DNA of 6,605 nucleotides from Prevotellaceae bacterium (GTDB lineage: Bacteria > Bacteroidota > Bacteroidia > Bacteroidales > Bacteroidaceae), in the NCBI GenBank assembly GCA_021204715.1, contig JAJPYW010000046.1, positions 1-6,605 of the forward strand, in the 5' to 3' direction. This document shows, one piece after another, positions 1 through 5,374 of this stretch (position 1 is its first letter; every line of letters starts with the position of its first letter). Both the position numbers and the translations under genes were made by a program. A model generated the notes under the pieces. It made no database searches and was not told the origin of the DNA. It was given only the letters and a program-made list of their open reading frames with translations.

Positions 1-4
1 CCTT

Positions 5-1234
5 TTGTGCTTTTCATTGTTGTTCCTGTGGGCCTGCGGGGACGATGACGCCGACGTTATTCAAAGCGGCACGGGCGTGCGCACGGTACTCGTCTACATC
101 GCGGCCGACAACACCCTCTCCTCCTTTGCCACCGACGACTTCAACGAGATGAAGCAGGGCATGCTGCAGGTCACTGACAAGGGCATGCACCTTGTGGTCT
201 ACATGGATAAAAAGAGCGGATCGCCCTGCTTGTACGAGTTGGTGAACCAAGGCGGCGCGGTAAGCGAGCAAATCATCAAGAGCTACGACACGGGGCGCAA
301 CTCCATGGGCGTGGCTGAGATGAAAGAGGTGTTCAGCGACGTCTTTTCCAATAAAGATTACCAAGCGAGCAGTTACGGATTGGTTATATGGTCGCACGGC
401 GACGGCTGGATACCCTATCCCGTGCCCTCGTCGAGCGCTTCCACCCGCTGGATAGGGCAGGATACGAATGGCGGCACGGTGGACAACCGCATGAACTTGG
501 ACGACTTTGTCAGCGTGATGCAGACCGCGCCCCATATAGACTTCCTGATGTTCGACGCCTGCTTCATGTTCTCGGTGGAAGTGGCGTATGCCCTGCGCAA
601 CTATGCAGATTACCTCATCGCCTCGCCCACGGAGACACCCGGTCCGGGCGCTCCCTACGATGTGGTGGTGCCCTGCATGTTCTCCACAAGCGACGCGGCC
701 GTGAAAATGGCCACGGTCTATTTCAATGCCTACGAAGCCATTTACAACAGCGGCATAGGCATCTCCAACGACAATTGGACAGGCGGTACTTCCATCGGGG
801 TGGTGGACGAGTCCTGTTTGGCGTCTTTGGCCCAAGGGATTAAAGATGCTGTCGACAACGTTTTGTCGCAAGACGAGGATGCGGCCGCACGCTGTACCGA
901 TGTAGCTTCCTTGCGCCAGAGCGTCTTCAATTACGACCAACGGGACAATAAAACCTACGCCTCTTCCCACATAGGCTACTACGACATGGCCGACTTGATG
1001 CAGCAGTTGTTGGGCGAGGACTATTCGCCTACCGTGCTCTCTACCCTGCAAAGCGGTTTGGTCTATTGGCAGACCACCCCCATGAACTACTCGCAGTTCA
1101 CCGGCATGTTCTCCATGGAAGGCACCAACGGACTGACACACTACATTCCCGCCGACCTCACCTCCGATGCCGCCGAAGCCTACCGTTCCACCGCTTGGTA
1201 CAGCGCGGCGGGGCTTGACCGGTTGGGTTGGTAA
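5..1234 (+). CDS. Clostripain-family (C11) cysteine protease, surface lipoprotein, 5' end cut by window
   Basis: Secreted cysteine endopeptidase of family C11, whose relatives (clostripain, PmC11, Bacteroides fragilis fragipain) cleave after Arg or Lys and are often self-activated. In the 409 residues visible from a TTG at base 5, the N-terminal half has the family's opening pattern (VYIAADNTLSSFA, about 31-43), the catalytic His in WSHGDGW (His131) and the catalytic Cys in FDACFM (Cys186), followed by the conserved ASPTETPGPGAPY stretch (206-218). The first residues are the end of a lipoprotein signal peptide with lipobox LWAC (Cys11). The basic n-region is missing, so the true start lies before the window. 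After Cys11 comes GDDDAD, an acidic tail resembling the lipoprotein export signal that sends Bacteroidota lipoproteins to the outer face of the outer membrane. Its stop directly abuts that of convergent rlmH. Substrate unknown; family assignment is firm. Confidence 0.9.
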   Translation: MCFSLLFLWACGDDDADVIQSGTGVRTVLVYIAADNTLSSFATDDFNEMKQGMLQVTDKGMHLVVYMDKKSGSPCLYELVNQGGAVSEQIIKSYDTGRNSMGVAEMKEVFSDVFSNKDYQASSYGLVIWSHGDGWIPYPVPSSSASTRWIGQDTNGGTVDNRMNLDDFVSVMQTAPHIDFLMFDACFMFSVEVAYALRNYADYLIASPTETPGPGAPYDVVVPCMFSTSDAAVKMATVYFNAYEAIYNSGIGISNDNWTGGTSIGVVDESCLASLAQGIKDAVDNVLSQDEDAAARCTDVASLRQSVFNYDQRDNKTYASSHIGYYDMADLMQQLLGEDYSPTVLSTLQSGLVYWQTTPMNYSQFTGMFSMEGTNGLTHYIPADLTSDAAEAYRSTAWYSAAGLDRLGW

Positions 1235-1708
1235 CTACTCGTGATGATACGGCTCGCCGTTCAAGATAGCCATGGCGCGGTAGAGCTGTTCCACAAAGAC
1301 AAGGCGCACCATTTGGTGCGAAAAGGTCATGCGCGAGAGCGACAACTTCTCCACGGCCGCGTCATACACCCGCTGTGAAAAGCCGTATGGCCCCCCGATG
1401 ACAAAGACCAACCGCCGCGCCACACTGTTCATTTTCTGCGCCATGTATTGGGCGAACTCCACCGAGCGCAGTTCTTTTCCCCGCTCGTCGAGCAGCACCA
1501 CCACGTCGCCCGGTTGCAGGGCTTTCAGTATCAGCTCCCCCTCTTTCTCCTTCTGCAATGAGGCAGTGAGGCTCTTGGTGTTCTTCAGTTCAGGAATCAC
1601 CTCCACCTCGAACGGCAAGTAGTGTTCCAAGCGTTGCAAGTAGTCGCCGATAGCGGCGCGGAAGTGTGTGTCGGTGGTTCGTCCTACCACGAGTAACAGG
1701 GTTTTCAT
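1235..1708 (-). CDS. rlmH: 23S rRNA (pseudouridine-1915-N3)-methyltransferase RlmH
   Basis: SPOUT-class methyltransferase that uses S-adenosylmethionine to methylate N3 of pseudouridine 1915 in helix 69 of 23S rRNA, acting on assembled 70S ribosomes as a homodimer in the cytoplasm. The 157-residue product has the usual family length. It shows the N-terminal strand MKTLLLVVGR, the VVLLDERGKELRS segment (70-82), the trefoil-knot SAM loop FVIGGPYGFS (102-111) and the signature C-terminus ending LNGEPYHHE. The ATG at 1706-1708 (complement) gives the canonical N-terminus. A well-formed Bacteroides promoter lies about 26-58 bases upstream, so the gene probably has its own transcript with a short leader. 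It is convergent with the C11 protease gene and divergent from nadC. Confidence 0.97.
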   Translation of the reverse strand: MKTLLLVVGRTTDTHFRAAIGDYLQRLEHYLPFEVEVIPELKNTKSLTASLQKEKEGELILKALQPGDVVVLLDERGKELRSVEFAQYMAQKMNSVARRLVFVIGGPYGFSQRVYDAAVEKLSLSRMTFSHQMVRLVFVEQLYRAMAILNGEPYHHE

Positions 1709-1733
1709 AACGGCATCAATGGGTAACGAGCCA

Positions 1734-1766
1734 CAAATGTAGCCTTTTTATACGGTTATTCCCAAT
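1734..1766 (-). promoter_or_regulatory. Bacteroides-type promoter for rlmH
   Basis: On the minus strand TACATTTG (complement of 1734-1741) matches the Bacteroidota -7 consensus TAnnTTTG exactly. ATTG (complement of 1763-1766) lies 21 bases upstream and matches three of four bases of the -33 box TTTG within the accepted 19-21 spacing. Transcription would start roughly 20 bases before the rlmH ATG. Predicted from motif only. Confidence 0.6.
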
Positions 1767-1856
1767 ATTTACGTACCTTTGTCCGGCTTGGAAGCCGCCA
1801 GCGTGCAAAAGGCACTGCAAGCGGCCGGCACGCCCAAGTACCTATATATAAAATAG
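1743..1856 (+). other. GC-rich block with short open frame in the nadC leader
   Basis: A frame without any ATG is open from 1743 to the TAG at 1854-1856. From a TTG at 1779 it would encode 25 residues, including LEAASVQKALQAAG and ending KYLYIK. The stretch 1781-1838 is as GC-rich as the genes around it, while its flanks are AT-rich. The same bases can fold: GCCGC (1794-1798) with GCGGC (1821-1825) around GTGC-AAAAG-GCAC (1803-1815), or alternatively CCGGC (1783-1787) with GCCGG (1824-1828). It may be a relic of a gene's 3' end, a leader peptide, or a structured 5' untranslated region. I do not recognise a family, and no start signal supports translation. Confidence 0.25.
1774..1781 (+). promoter_or_regulatory. 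Putative -7 box of a nadC promoter
   Basis: TACCTTTG matches TAnnTTTG perfectly. No convincing TTTG-like -33 box is found 19-21 bases upstream (the closest T-rich run, 1745-1750, is about 23 bases away), so this is weaker than the rlmH promoter. If used, it gives nadC a leader of roughly 180 bases containing the GC-rich block, an inverted repeat and the duplicated AT-rich element. Confidence 0.4.
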
Positions 1857-1859
1857 GTA
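1839..1859. repeat. AT-rich inverted repeat in nadC leader
   Basis: TACCTAT (1839-1845) and ATAGGTA (1853-1859) are perfect 7-base inverted copies separated by ATATAAA. It could be a protein-binding dyad or a weak hairpin. It lies at the junction between the GC-rich block and the AT-rich duplicated element. No run of T follows, so it does not look like an intrinsic terminator. Confidence 0.5.
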
Positions 1860-1890
1860 TAAGCCGATGAAATAAAACCATGCAAGTACA
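1856..1890 (+). repeat. Copy 1 of duplicated 35-bp AT-rich element
   Basis: Begins GGTATAAGCCGATGAAAT and ends CCATGCAAGTACA. It matches copy 2 at 1924-1958 at 29 of 35 positions without gaps. The similarity continues upstream less strictly, with GTAC followed by a TATATA-rich stretch before each copy (from 1838 and 1909). The start-to-start distance is 68 bases. No coding potential is seen. Confidence 0.7.
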
Positions 1891-1923
1891 AGCCCGCTGA
1901 TTATAGGTGTACATATATAATAA

Positions 1924-1958
1924 GGTATAAACCGATAAACGAAAACCATTCAAGTATA
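1924..1958 (+). repeat. Copy 2 of duplicated 35-bp AT-rich element
   Basis: Begins GGTATAAACCGATAAACG and ends CCATTCAAGTATA. It ends 13 bases before the nadC ATG. The six differences from copy 1 are scattered substitutions, so the duplication is either old or held by selection as a paired binding site. Confidence 0.7.
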
Positions 1959-1971
1959 TCAGAGCAAGATT

Positions 1972-2820
1972 ATGGAGAAAGAGAAAGAATTAATAGACAG
2001 GCTGATTGATTTGGCCTTTGCCGAAGATATAGGCGACGGCGACCACACCACCCTTTCATGTATTCCGCCCACCGCCATGGGCAAGTCGCGGCTGCTCATC
2101 AAAGAGGCGGGCGTGTTGGCCGGCATCGAAGTGGCCAAAGAAGTGTTCCGCCGTTTCGACGCCACCCTGCAGGTAACGGTCTACATGCAAGACGGCGCGC
2201 GCGTCAAGCCCGGCGACGTACCCATGGTAGTGGCAGGCAAGGTGCAGTCGCTCCTGCAAACAGAGCGCTTGATGCTGAACATCATGCAGCGCATGAGCGG
2301 CATCGCCACCATGACGCGCCGCTATGCCGACCGCTTGGAAGGCACGCACACCCGTGTGCTCGACACCCGCAAGACCACGCCCGGCATGCGCATCTTGGAG
2401 AAGATGGCCGTGAAGATAGGCGGCGGCGTGAACCACCGCATCGGCCTTTTCGACATGATATTGCTTAAAGACAACCACGTGGACTTCGCCGGCGGCATAG
2501 ACAAGGCCATTGAACGCGCCAAGGCTTATTGCAAGCAGCACCACAAAGACTTGAAGATGGAGATTGAGGTGCGCAACTTGGACGAGTTGCGCCAAGTGCT
2601 TGCCTTGGGCGGCGTGGACCGCATCATGTTCGACAACTTCACCCCCGAGCTCACGCGCCAAGCCGTGGCGATGGTGGGCGGCCGCTACGAGACGGAATCC
2701 TCCGGCGGCATCACTTACGACACCTTGCGCGACTATGCCGAGTGCGGCGTAGACTTCATCTCTGTAGGGGCGTTGACACACTCGGTGAAGGGCTTGGACA
2801 TGAGCTTCAAGGCCTGTTAG
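1972..2820 (+). CDS. nadC: Nicotinate-nucleotide diphosphorylase (carboxylating), quinolinate phosphoribosyltransferase
   Basis: Cytoplasmic enzyme of de novo NAD synthesis that converts quinolinate and PRPP to nicotinate mononucleotide, CO2 and pyrophosphate. The 282-residue length is standard for type II PRTases. Diagnostic segments in order: AEDIGDGDHTT (18-27), TERLMLNIMQRMSGIAT (97-113), DTRKTTPG (131-138), KIGGGVNHRIGL (148-159), LLKDNH (164-169), the barrel-strand acidic residues EIEVRN (197-202) and MFDNF (219-223), SSGGI (243-247) and GALTHS (266-271). All substrate-binding Arg, Lys and acidic positions expected for the family appear intact. The ATG at 1972 gives the usual short N-terminal lead. 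There is no Shine-Dalgarno sequence, as is normal in this phylum. nadA and nadB are not in the window, so nadC appears to be expressed alone from the long leader. Confidence 0.97.
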   Translation: MEKEKELIDRLIDLAFAEDIGDGDHTTLSCIPPTAMGKSRLLIKEAGVLAGIEVAKEVFRRFDATLQVTVYMQDGARVKPGDVPMVVAGKVQSLLQTERLMLNIMQRMSGIATMTRRYADRLEGTHTRVLDTRKTTPGMRILEKMAVKIGGGVNHRIGLFDMILLKDNHVDFAGGIDKAIERAKAYCKQHHKDLKMEIEVRNLDELRQVLALGGVDRIMFDNFTPELTRQAVAMVGGRYETESSGGITYDTLRDYAECGVDFISVGALTHSVKGLDMSFKAC

Positions 2821-2861
2821 CCCCACATTCGTGGCAATGTCTACATATTTAACTTCTTTTT

Positions 2862-2887
2862 AGACTGAACCGTGCAGTCTTTCCCGT
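2862..2887 (+). terminator. Possible weak terminator or operator hairpin after nadC
   Basis: AGACTG (2862-2867) and CAGTCT (2875-2880) are perfect inverted copies around AACCGTG, followed by a broken T-rich stretch (TTTCCCGTTT). The stem has only 6 pairs and the T run is interrupted, so termination would be inefficient. A binding site for the downstream sigma operon is equally possible. A second small inverted repeat, ACATT (2825-2829) with AATGT (2836-2840), lies just after the nadC stop. Confidence 0.3.
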
Positions 2888-2920
2888 TTGGTGCGTCTAA
2901 TGAATAAATGGTGAAACGAG

Positions 2921-3496
2921 GTGTCCGCAAAACAAGCACTGATATTGGAAAGCGAGGAAGAGCTGATAGAGGGCTGCCGGGCAGGTGACGACACCGCCCG
3001 GAAGGAACTTTATACCCGCTTTGCACCACAGATGCTTGCCGTGTGTTACCGCTATACAGGCGACATGGACGCGGCGCACGACGTGTTGCACGACGGGTTT
3101 GTCAAGCTGTTCACCCGCTTTACCTTCCGTGGCGAGTGCGCTTTGGGCACGTGGGTGATGCGGGTGATGGTGACACAAGCCATCGACTACTTGCGGCAGC
3201 GGCAACGCTTCAGCCGGTTGGTGACCACCGAAGGCGAGCTGCCCGATGTAGCGGATGAAGAAGATGTGGCGGAAGCGGCAAGTTCACTGAGCGAGGAGCG
3301 GCTCATGGCGCTCATCGCCGAACTGCCCGAAGGCTGCCGCACGGTGTTCAACCTCTACGTGTTCGAGCGGATGCCCCACAAGCAGATAGCCCGCTTGCTC
3401 GGCATCAAAGAGCACTCCTGCACCTCGCAACTGCACCATGCACGATGTTTATTGGCTAAAAGAATCAAAGAGATATTGCAAAATGAAAGAGAATGA
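2921..3496 (+). CDS. ECF-type RNA polymerase sigma factor
   Basis: Extracytoplasmic-function sigma factor that redirects RNA polymerase to envelope-related promoters. The 191 residues contain a sigma-2 domain (about 15-98; LYTRFAPQMLAVCYRYTGD and the core-binding and -10 helices around AHDVLHDGFVKLF, then TWVMRVMVTQAIDYLRQ) and a sigma-4 helix-turn-helix (about 125-185; LPEGCRTVFNLYVFERMPHK then IARLLGIKEHSCTSQLHHAR). They are joined by an acidic linker (ELPDVADEEDVAE). The start is a GTG at 2921; an in-frame TGA at 2912-2914 rules out a longer protein, and the ATG at 2908 is in another frame. The 3' end overlaps the next gene by 14 bases, suggesting translational coupling to its regulator. 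Regulon and signal are unknown. Confidence 0.92.
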   Translation: MSAKQALILESEEELIEGCRAGDDTARKELYTRFAPQMLAVCYRYTGDMDAAHDVLHDGFVKLFTRFTFRGECALGTWVMRVMVTQAIDYLRQRQRFSRLVTTEGELPDVADEEDVAEAASSLSEERLMALIAELPEGCRTVFNLYVFERMPHKQIARLLGIKEHSCTSQLHHARCLLAKRIKEILQNERE

Positions 3497-4700
3497 CGCA
3501 TTGACCGATATGCTGCGCAGCCGTTTGGAGAAGGCGGAGATGCCCGTAAGAGAAGGCAGTTGGGAGAAGCTGCGGGAAGCGCTGCCGCCCATGGCCGCCA
3601 CGGGCGGAAAGCGTGGAGCCGGTATGATCCCCATACGCCGTACACTCTACCGGGTAGCCGCCGCCGCGGTGGTGGTCTTCGTTTTAGGAGGGGTGTGGGC
3701 GGCTTTCTGGTACTTCTCTCCCAAAGAAGAGATAGAAGACGCCTTTACGCAAGCGGCCGTTTACATGCCCGAAACGGGCATGGACACCGTGCATGCCGCG
3801 CGGCGCGCGGCGGCCGGCGCAGATGCGTTGCCCGGCGGCAGTACCGCCCAAGCCATTTCAAACAAGACACTGAAAACAAGCAACGCACAAGCCGCTTCCG
3901 CAGGCAGGCAGACGTTGCCGGCAGGCCTTTACCAAGCCGGCATGCGTGCCACGGCCGGCGGCAACGGCAACGACGCTTCCCTTTCCACTTCGGGAACGGA
4001 AGCCGGCGACAACGGGGACGAGACGGTATCGGTGCACTTCTCCATTACCATCACCGAGCAGGTGTATGGCGACGGGGAAGGGCAGCAGAGCGGCTACTAT
4101 GCCGCGGGCAACCCGCAAGCCGCCGCCGTTTCCCACCGGCAAGGCAATGCCGTCGACGCCGATGCAGAAACCGCTTCATCTACCGCGCGCGCCGCTTCCA
4201 CCGCCGACAACCAAGCCCGCCACGCCTCGAAATGGGCGCTCAAAGCGGGCATCGGCACAGCCCTTCCCAAGGGCGGCTACCACGCGCCGCTCACCGCCGG
4301 TATCACGGTGGAGCGCAGCCTTGGAAGCCGCGTGGCCTTGGAAGCCGGGCTGCAATACCACCGCATGGAAGGCGAAGGCACCACCGAGCACCGCCTTTCC
4401 ATTCCGCTCAAGGCCGACGTGCTGTTGGCCTCGGCTTCCCGTTTCGACCTCTATGCCACCGCCGGCGCAGCCGTGGAGAAGTGTGTGGCCGGCGCGCCCG
4501 ACAACAGCTTCTCTGCCGAGCCCGTGCAATGGTCGATAGCGGCCGGCTTGGGCGCGCGCTACAAGTTTGGCGACCGCGTCGCCCTCTTCGCCGAGCCCAC
4601 GGTGACGCACCACTTCTCCAACGCTTCCGACGTGAAGACACTGCGTTCGGAGCGTCCCACCAACTTGAACCTGCTCTGCGGCGTGCGTATGACCTATTAA
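3483..4700 (+). CDS. Anti-sigma-like transmembrane protein with C-terminal outer-membrane beta-barrel domain
   Basis: 405 residues with an odd layered structure. Residues 1-50 form a short cytoplasmic-type segment with charged helices and the pattern SRLEKAEMPVREGSWEKLREAL seen in Bacteroidota proteins encoded just after ECF sigma factors. A single hydrophobic helix follows (about 57-78, ending VWAAFWYF) after basic residues. A long Ala/Gly/Ser/Thr-rich linker spans roughly 85-248. The final part, 250-405, has alternating amphipathic strands typical of small outer-membrane barrels (WALKAGIGTALP, ITVERSLGSRVALEAGLQY, SIAAGLGARYKFGDRVALFAEP) and a terminal aromatic residue (VRMTY). The start at 3483 is preferred; an ATG at 3438 in the same frame would overlap sigma by 59 bases. 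No cleavable signal peptide is visible. It probably anchors or senses for the sigma factor; binding is inferred from position. Confidence 0.8.
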   Translation: MKENDALTDMLRSRLEKAEMPVREGSWEKLREALPPMAATGGKRGAGMIPIRRTLYRVAAAAVVVFVLGGVWAAFWYFSPKEEIEDAFTQAAVYMPETGMDTVHAARRAAAGADALPGGSTAQAISNKTLKTSNAQAASAGRQTLPAGLYQAGMRATAGGNGNDASLSTSGTEAGDNGDETVSVHFSITITEQVYGDGEGQQSGYYAAGNPQAAAVSHRQGNAVDADAETASSTARAASTADNQARHASKWALKAGIGTALPKGGYHAPLTAGITVERSLGSRVALEAGLQYHRMEGEGTTEHRLSIPLKADVLLASASRFDLYATAGAAVEKCVAGAPDNSFSAEPVQWSIAAGLGARYKFGDRVALFAEPTVTHHFSNASDVKTLRSERPTNLNLLCGVRMTY

Positions 4701-4730
4701 CCCGAGCGTAACCTTATACACAACGGCACA

Positions 4731-5288
4731 ATGAAACACCACTTCCCTTTCCCATACCGCCCGTTGGCGGCGCTTCTTCTGACAGCATGCGCGCTCCTTG
4801 CGGGCGCCTGCACCGACGAGGCGCTCGACTACAACAACCCCAACGTAGACCTCTTCGTGAAACAACTCAAGGCAGGCAAGTATGTAGTGCAGGACATCGA
4901 TTCCACCGGCGTGGCCGGCACCCTGCCCAACTTTGCTTTCGAAGACATAGAGACGCTGCTTAAATATGCCGAAGACTTGACCGAGATACCCGACTTCCCC
5001 CTTGCTCCCATCTCTTACCTTGCCGGCGGCAAGCTGCGCTTGGGCGAGTGCATACTCTGGACAGTGGAGACCATCCGCTTGGGGCACAACGCTTCTTTGG
5101 GGTGCAAGATGGTGCATGTGGACGCCATGGACTACGAAGGCATCTATTTCTTGACCGACGAGGAGGTGCAAGACGCCGCCGCGCGTTACCGCCGCTGGTG
5201 GGAAGAACGAAAGCATCCGCATGCAGCGTGGGCCCTCGATCCCTGCTATGACGATCCGCTTTACGGCAGCGGATACATGTGGTGGTAG
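4731..5288 (+). CDS. Small lipoprotein of unknown function, downstream of sigma/beta-barrel pair
   Basis: 185-residue exported lipoprotein. The signal peptide has a basic start (MKHH...YR), a hydrophobic core (11-26) and two possible lipobox cysteines: LTAC (Cys20) and AGAC (Cys27). Cys27 leaves a normal-length core and is followed by TDEALD, whose early acidic residues fit surface export in this phylum. The mature part is mostly acidic with segments FAFEDIETLLKYAEDLTEIP, KLRLGECILWTVETIRLG and FLTDEEVQDAAARYRRWW, and an aromatic C-terminus ending GYMWW. Two more cysteines (in GEC and LGC, about 107 and 124) could form a disulfide. It starts 30 bases after the barrel gene, so co-transcription with the sigma factor is likely. 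It resembles gut Bacteroides lipoproteins grouped as a DUF family (possibly DUF4943, from memory and unverified). No catalytic motif is seen. Confidence 0.75.
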   Translation: MKHHFPFPYRPLAALLLTACALLAGACTDEALDYNNPNVDLFVKQLKAGKYVVQDIDSTGVAGTLPNFAFEDIETLLKYAEDLTEIPDFPLAPISYLAGGKLRLGECILWTVETIRLGHNASLGCKMVHVDAMDYEGIYFLTDEEVQDAAARYRRWWEERKHPHAAWALDPCYDDPLYGSGYMWW

Positions 5289-5325
5289 AAGGAAGAGAAA
5301 AAACCGCGCTTCCCTTTCCTTTATT
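5289..5325 (+). terminator. Weak candidate terminator after lipoprotein gene
   Basis: GGAAG (5291-5295) pairs with CTTCC (5309-5313) across a 13-base A-rich loop, followed by pyrimidine-rich CTTTCCTTTATT. The stem is short and the loop large, so at most partial termination is expected. Read-through into the channel gene is plausible. Confidence 0.25.
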
Positions 5326-5328
5326 CGT

Positions 5329-5347
5329 ACAATATGCGTAATATTGT
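5329..5347. promoter_or_regulatory. Operator-like dyad upstream of the potassium channel gene
   Basis: ACAATAT (5329-5335) and ATATTGT (5341-5347) are perfect 7-base inverted copies separated by GCGTA. Their 12-base centre-to-centre spacing is close to one helical turn, fitting a dimeric DNA-binding protein. The dyad ends 27 bases before the channel ATG. No TAnnTTTG box is evident in the gap, so promoter placement is unknown. Confidence 0.5.
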
Positions 5348-5374
5348 GGGCTGATTCCCGTCAATGAAGCGCGC

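Noticed and set aside
14..1141. Long open frame on the minus strand opposite the protease gene
   Set aside because: Codon-mirror artefact of a GC-rich gene: His/Val/Gly/Ala-rich with no domain, while the plus strand has a clear C11 protease.
1782..1971. Known NAD+ riboswitch in the nadC leader
   Set aside because: I could not match the leader to a described NAD+ riboswitch class; only generic stems are visible.
2056..2826. Minus-strand open frame opposite nadC
   Set aside because: It lies entirely over an intact, highly conserved enzyme gene, and its His/Ala-rich product has no recognisable motif.
2908..2910. ATG as sigma factor start
   Set aside because: It is out of frame with the sigma domains; the in-frame TGA at 2912-2914 leaves the GTG at 2921 as the first usable start.
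3438..3485. Longer start (ATG 3438) for the barrel protein
   Set aside because: It would overlap the sigma factor by 59 bases and add MHDVYWLKESKRYCK, which looks like shifted sigma sequence; the ATG at 3483 gives a typical N-terminus.
3560..4711. 383-codon plus-strand frame inside the beta-barrel gene
   Set aside because: The Arg-rich translation is typical of a shifted frame in GC-rich DNA; the overlapping frame has signal-like, membrane and barrel features and a coupled start.
4176..5222. 348-codon minus-strand frame across the barrel and lipoprotein genes
   Set aside because: It spans two well-supported plus-strand genes and their gap, and shows no family features.
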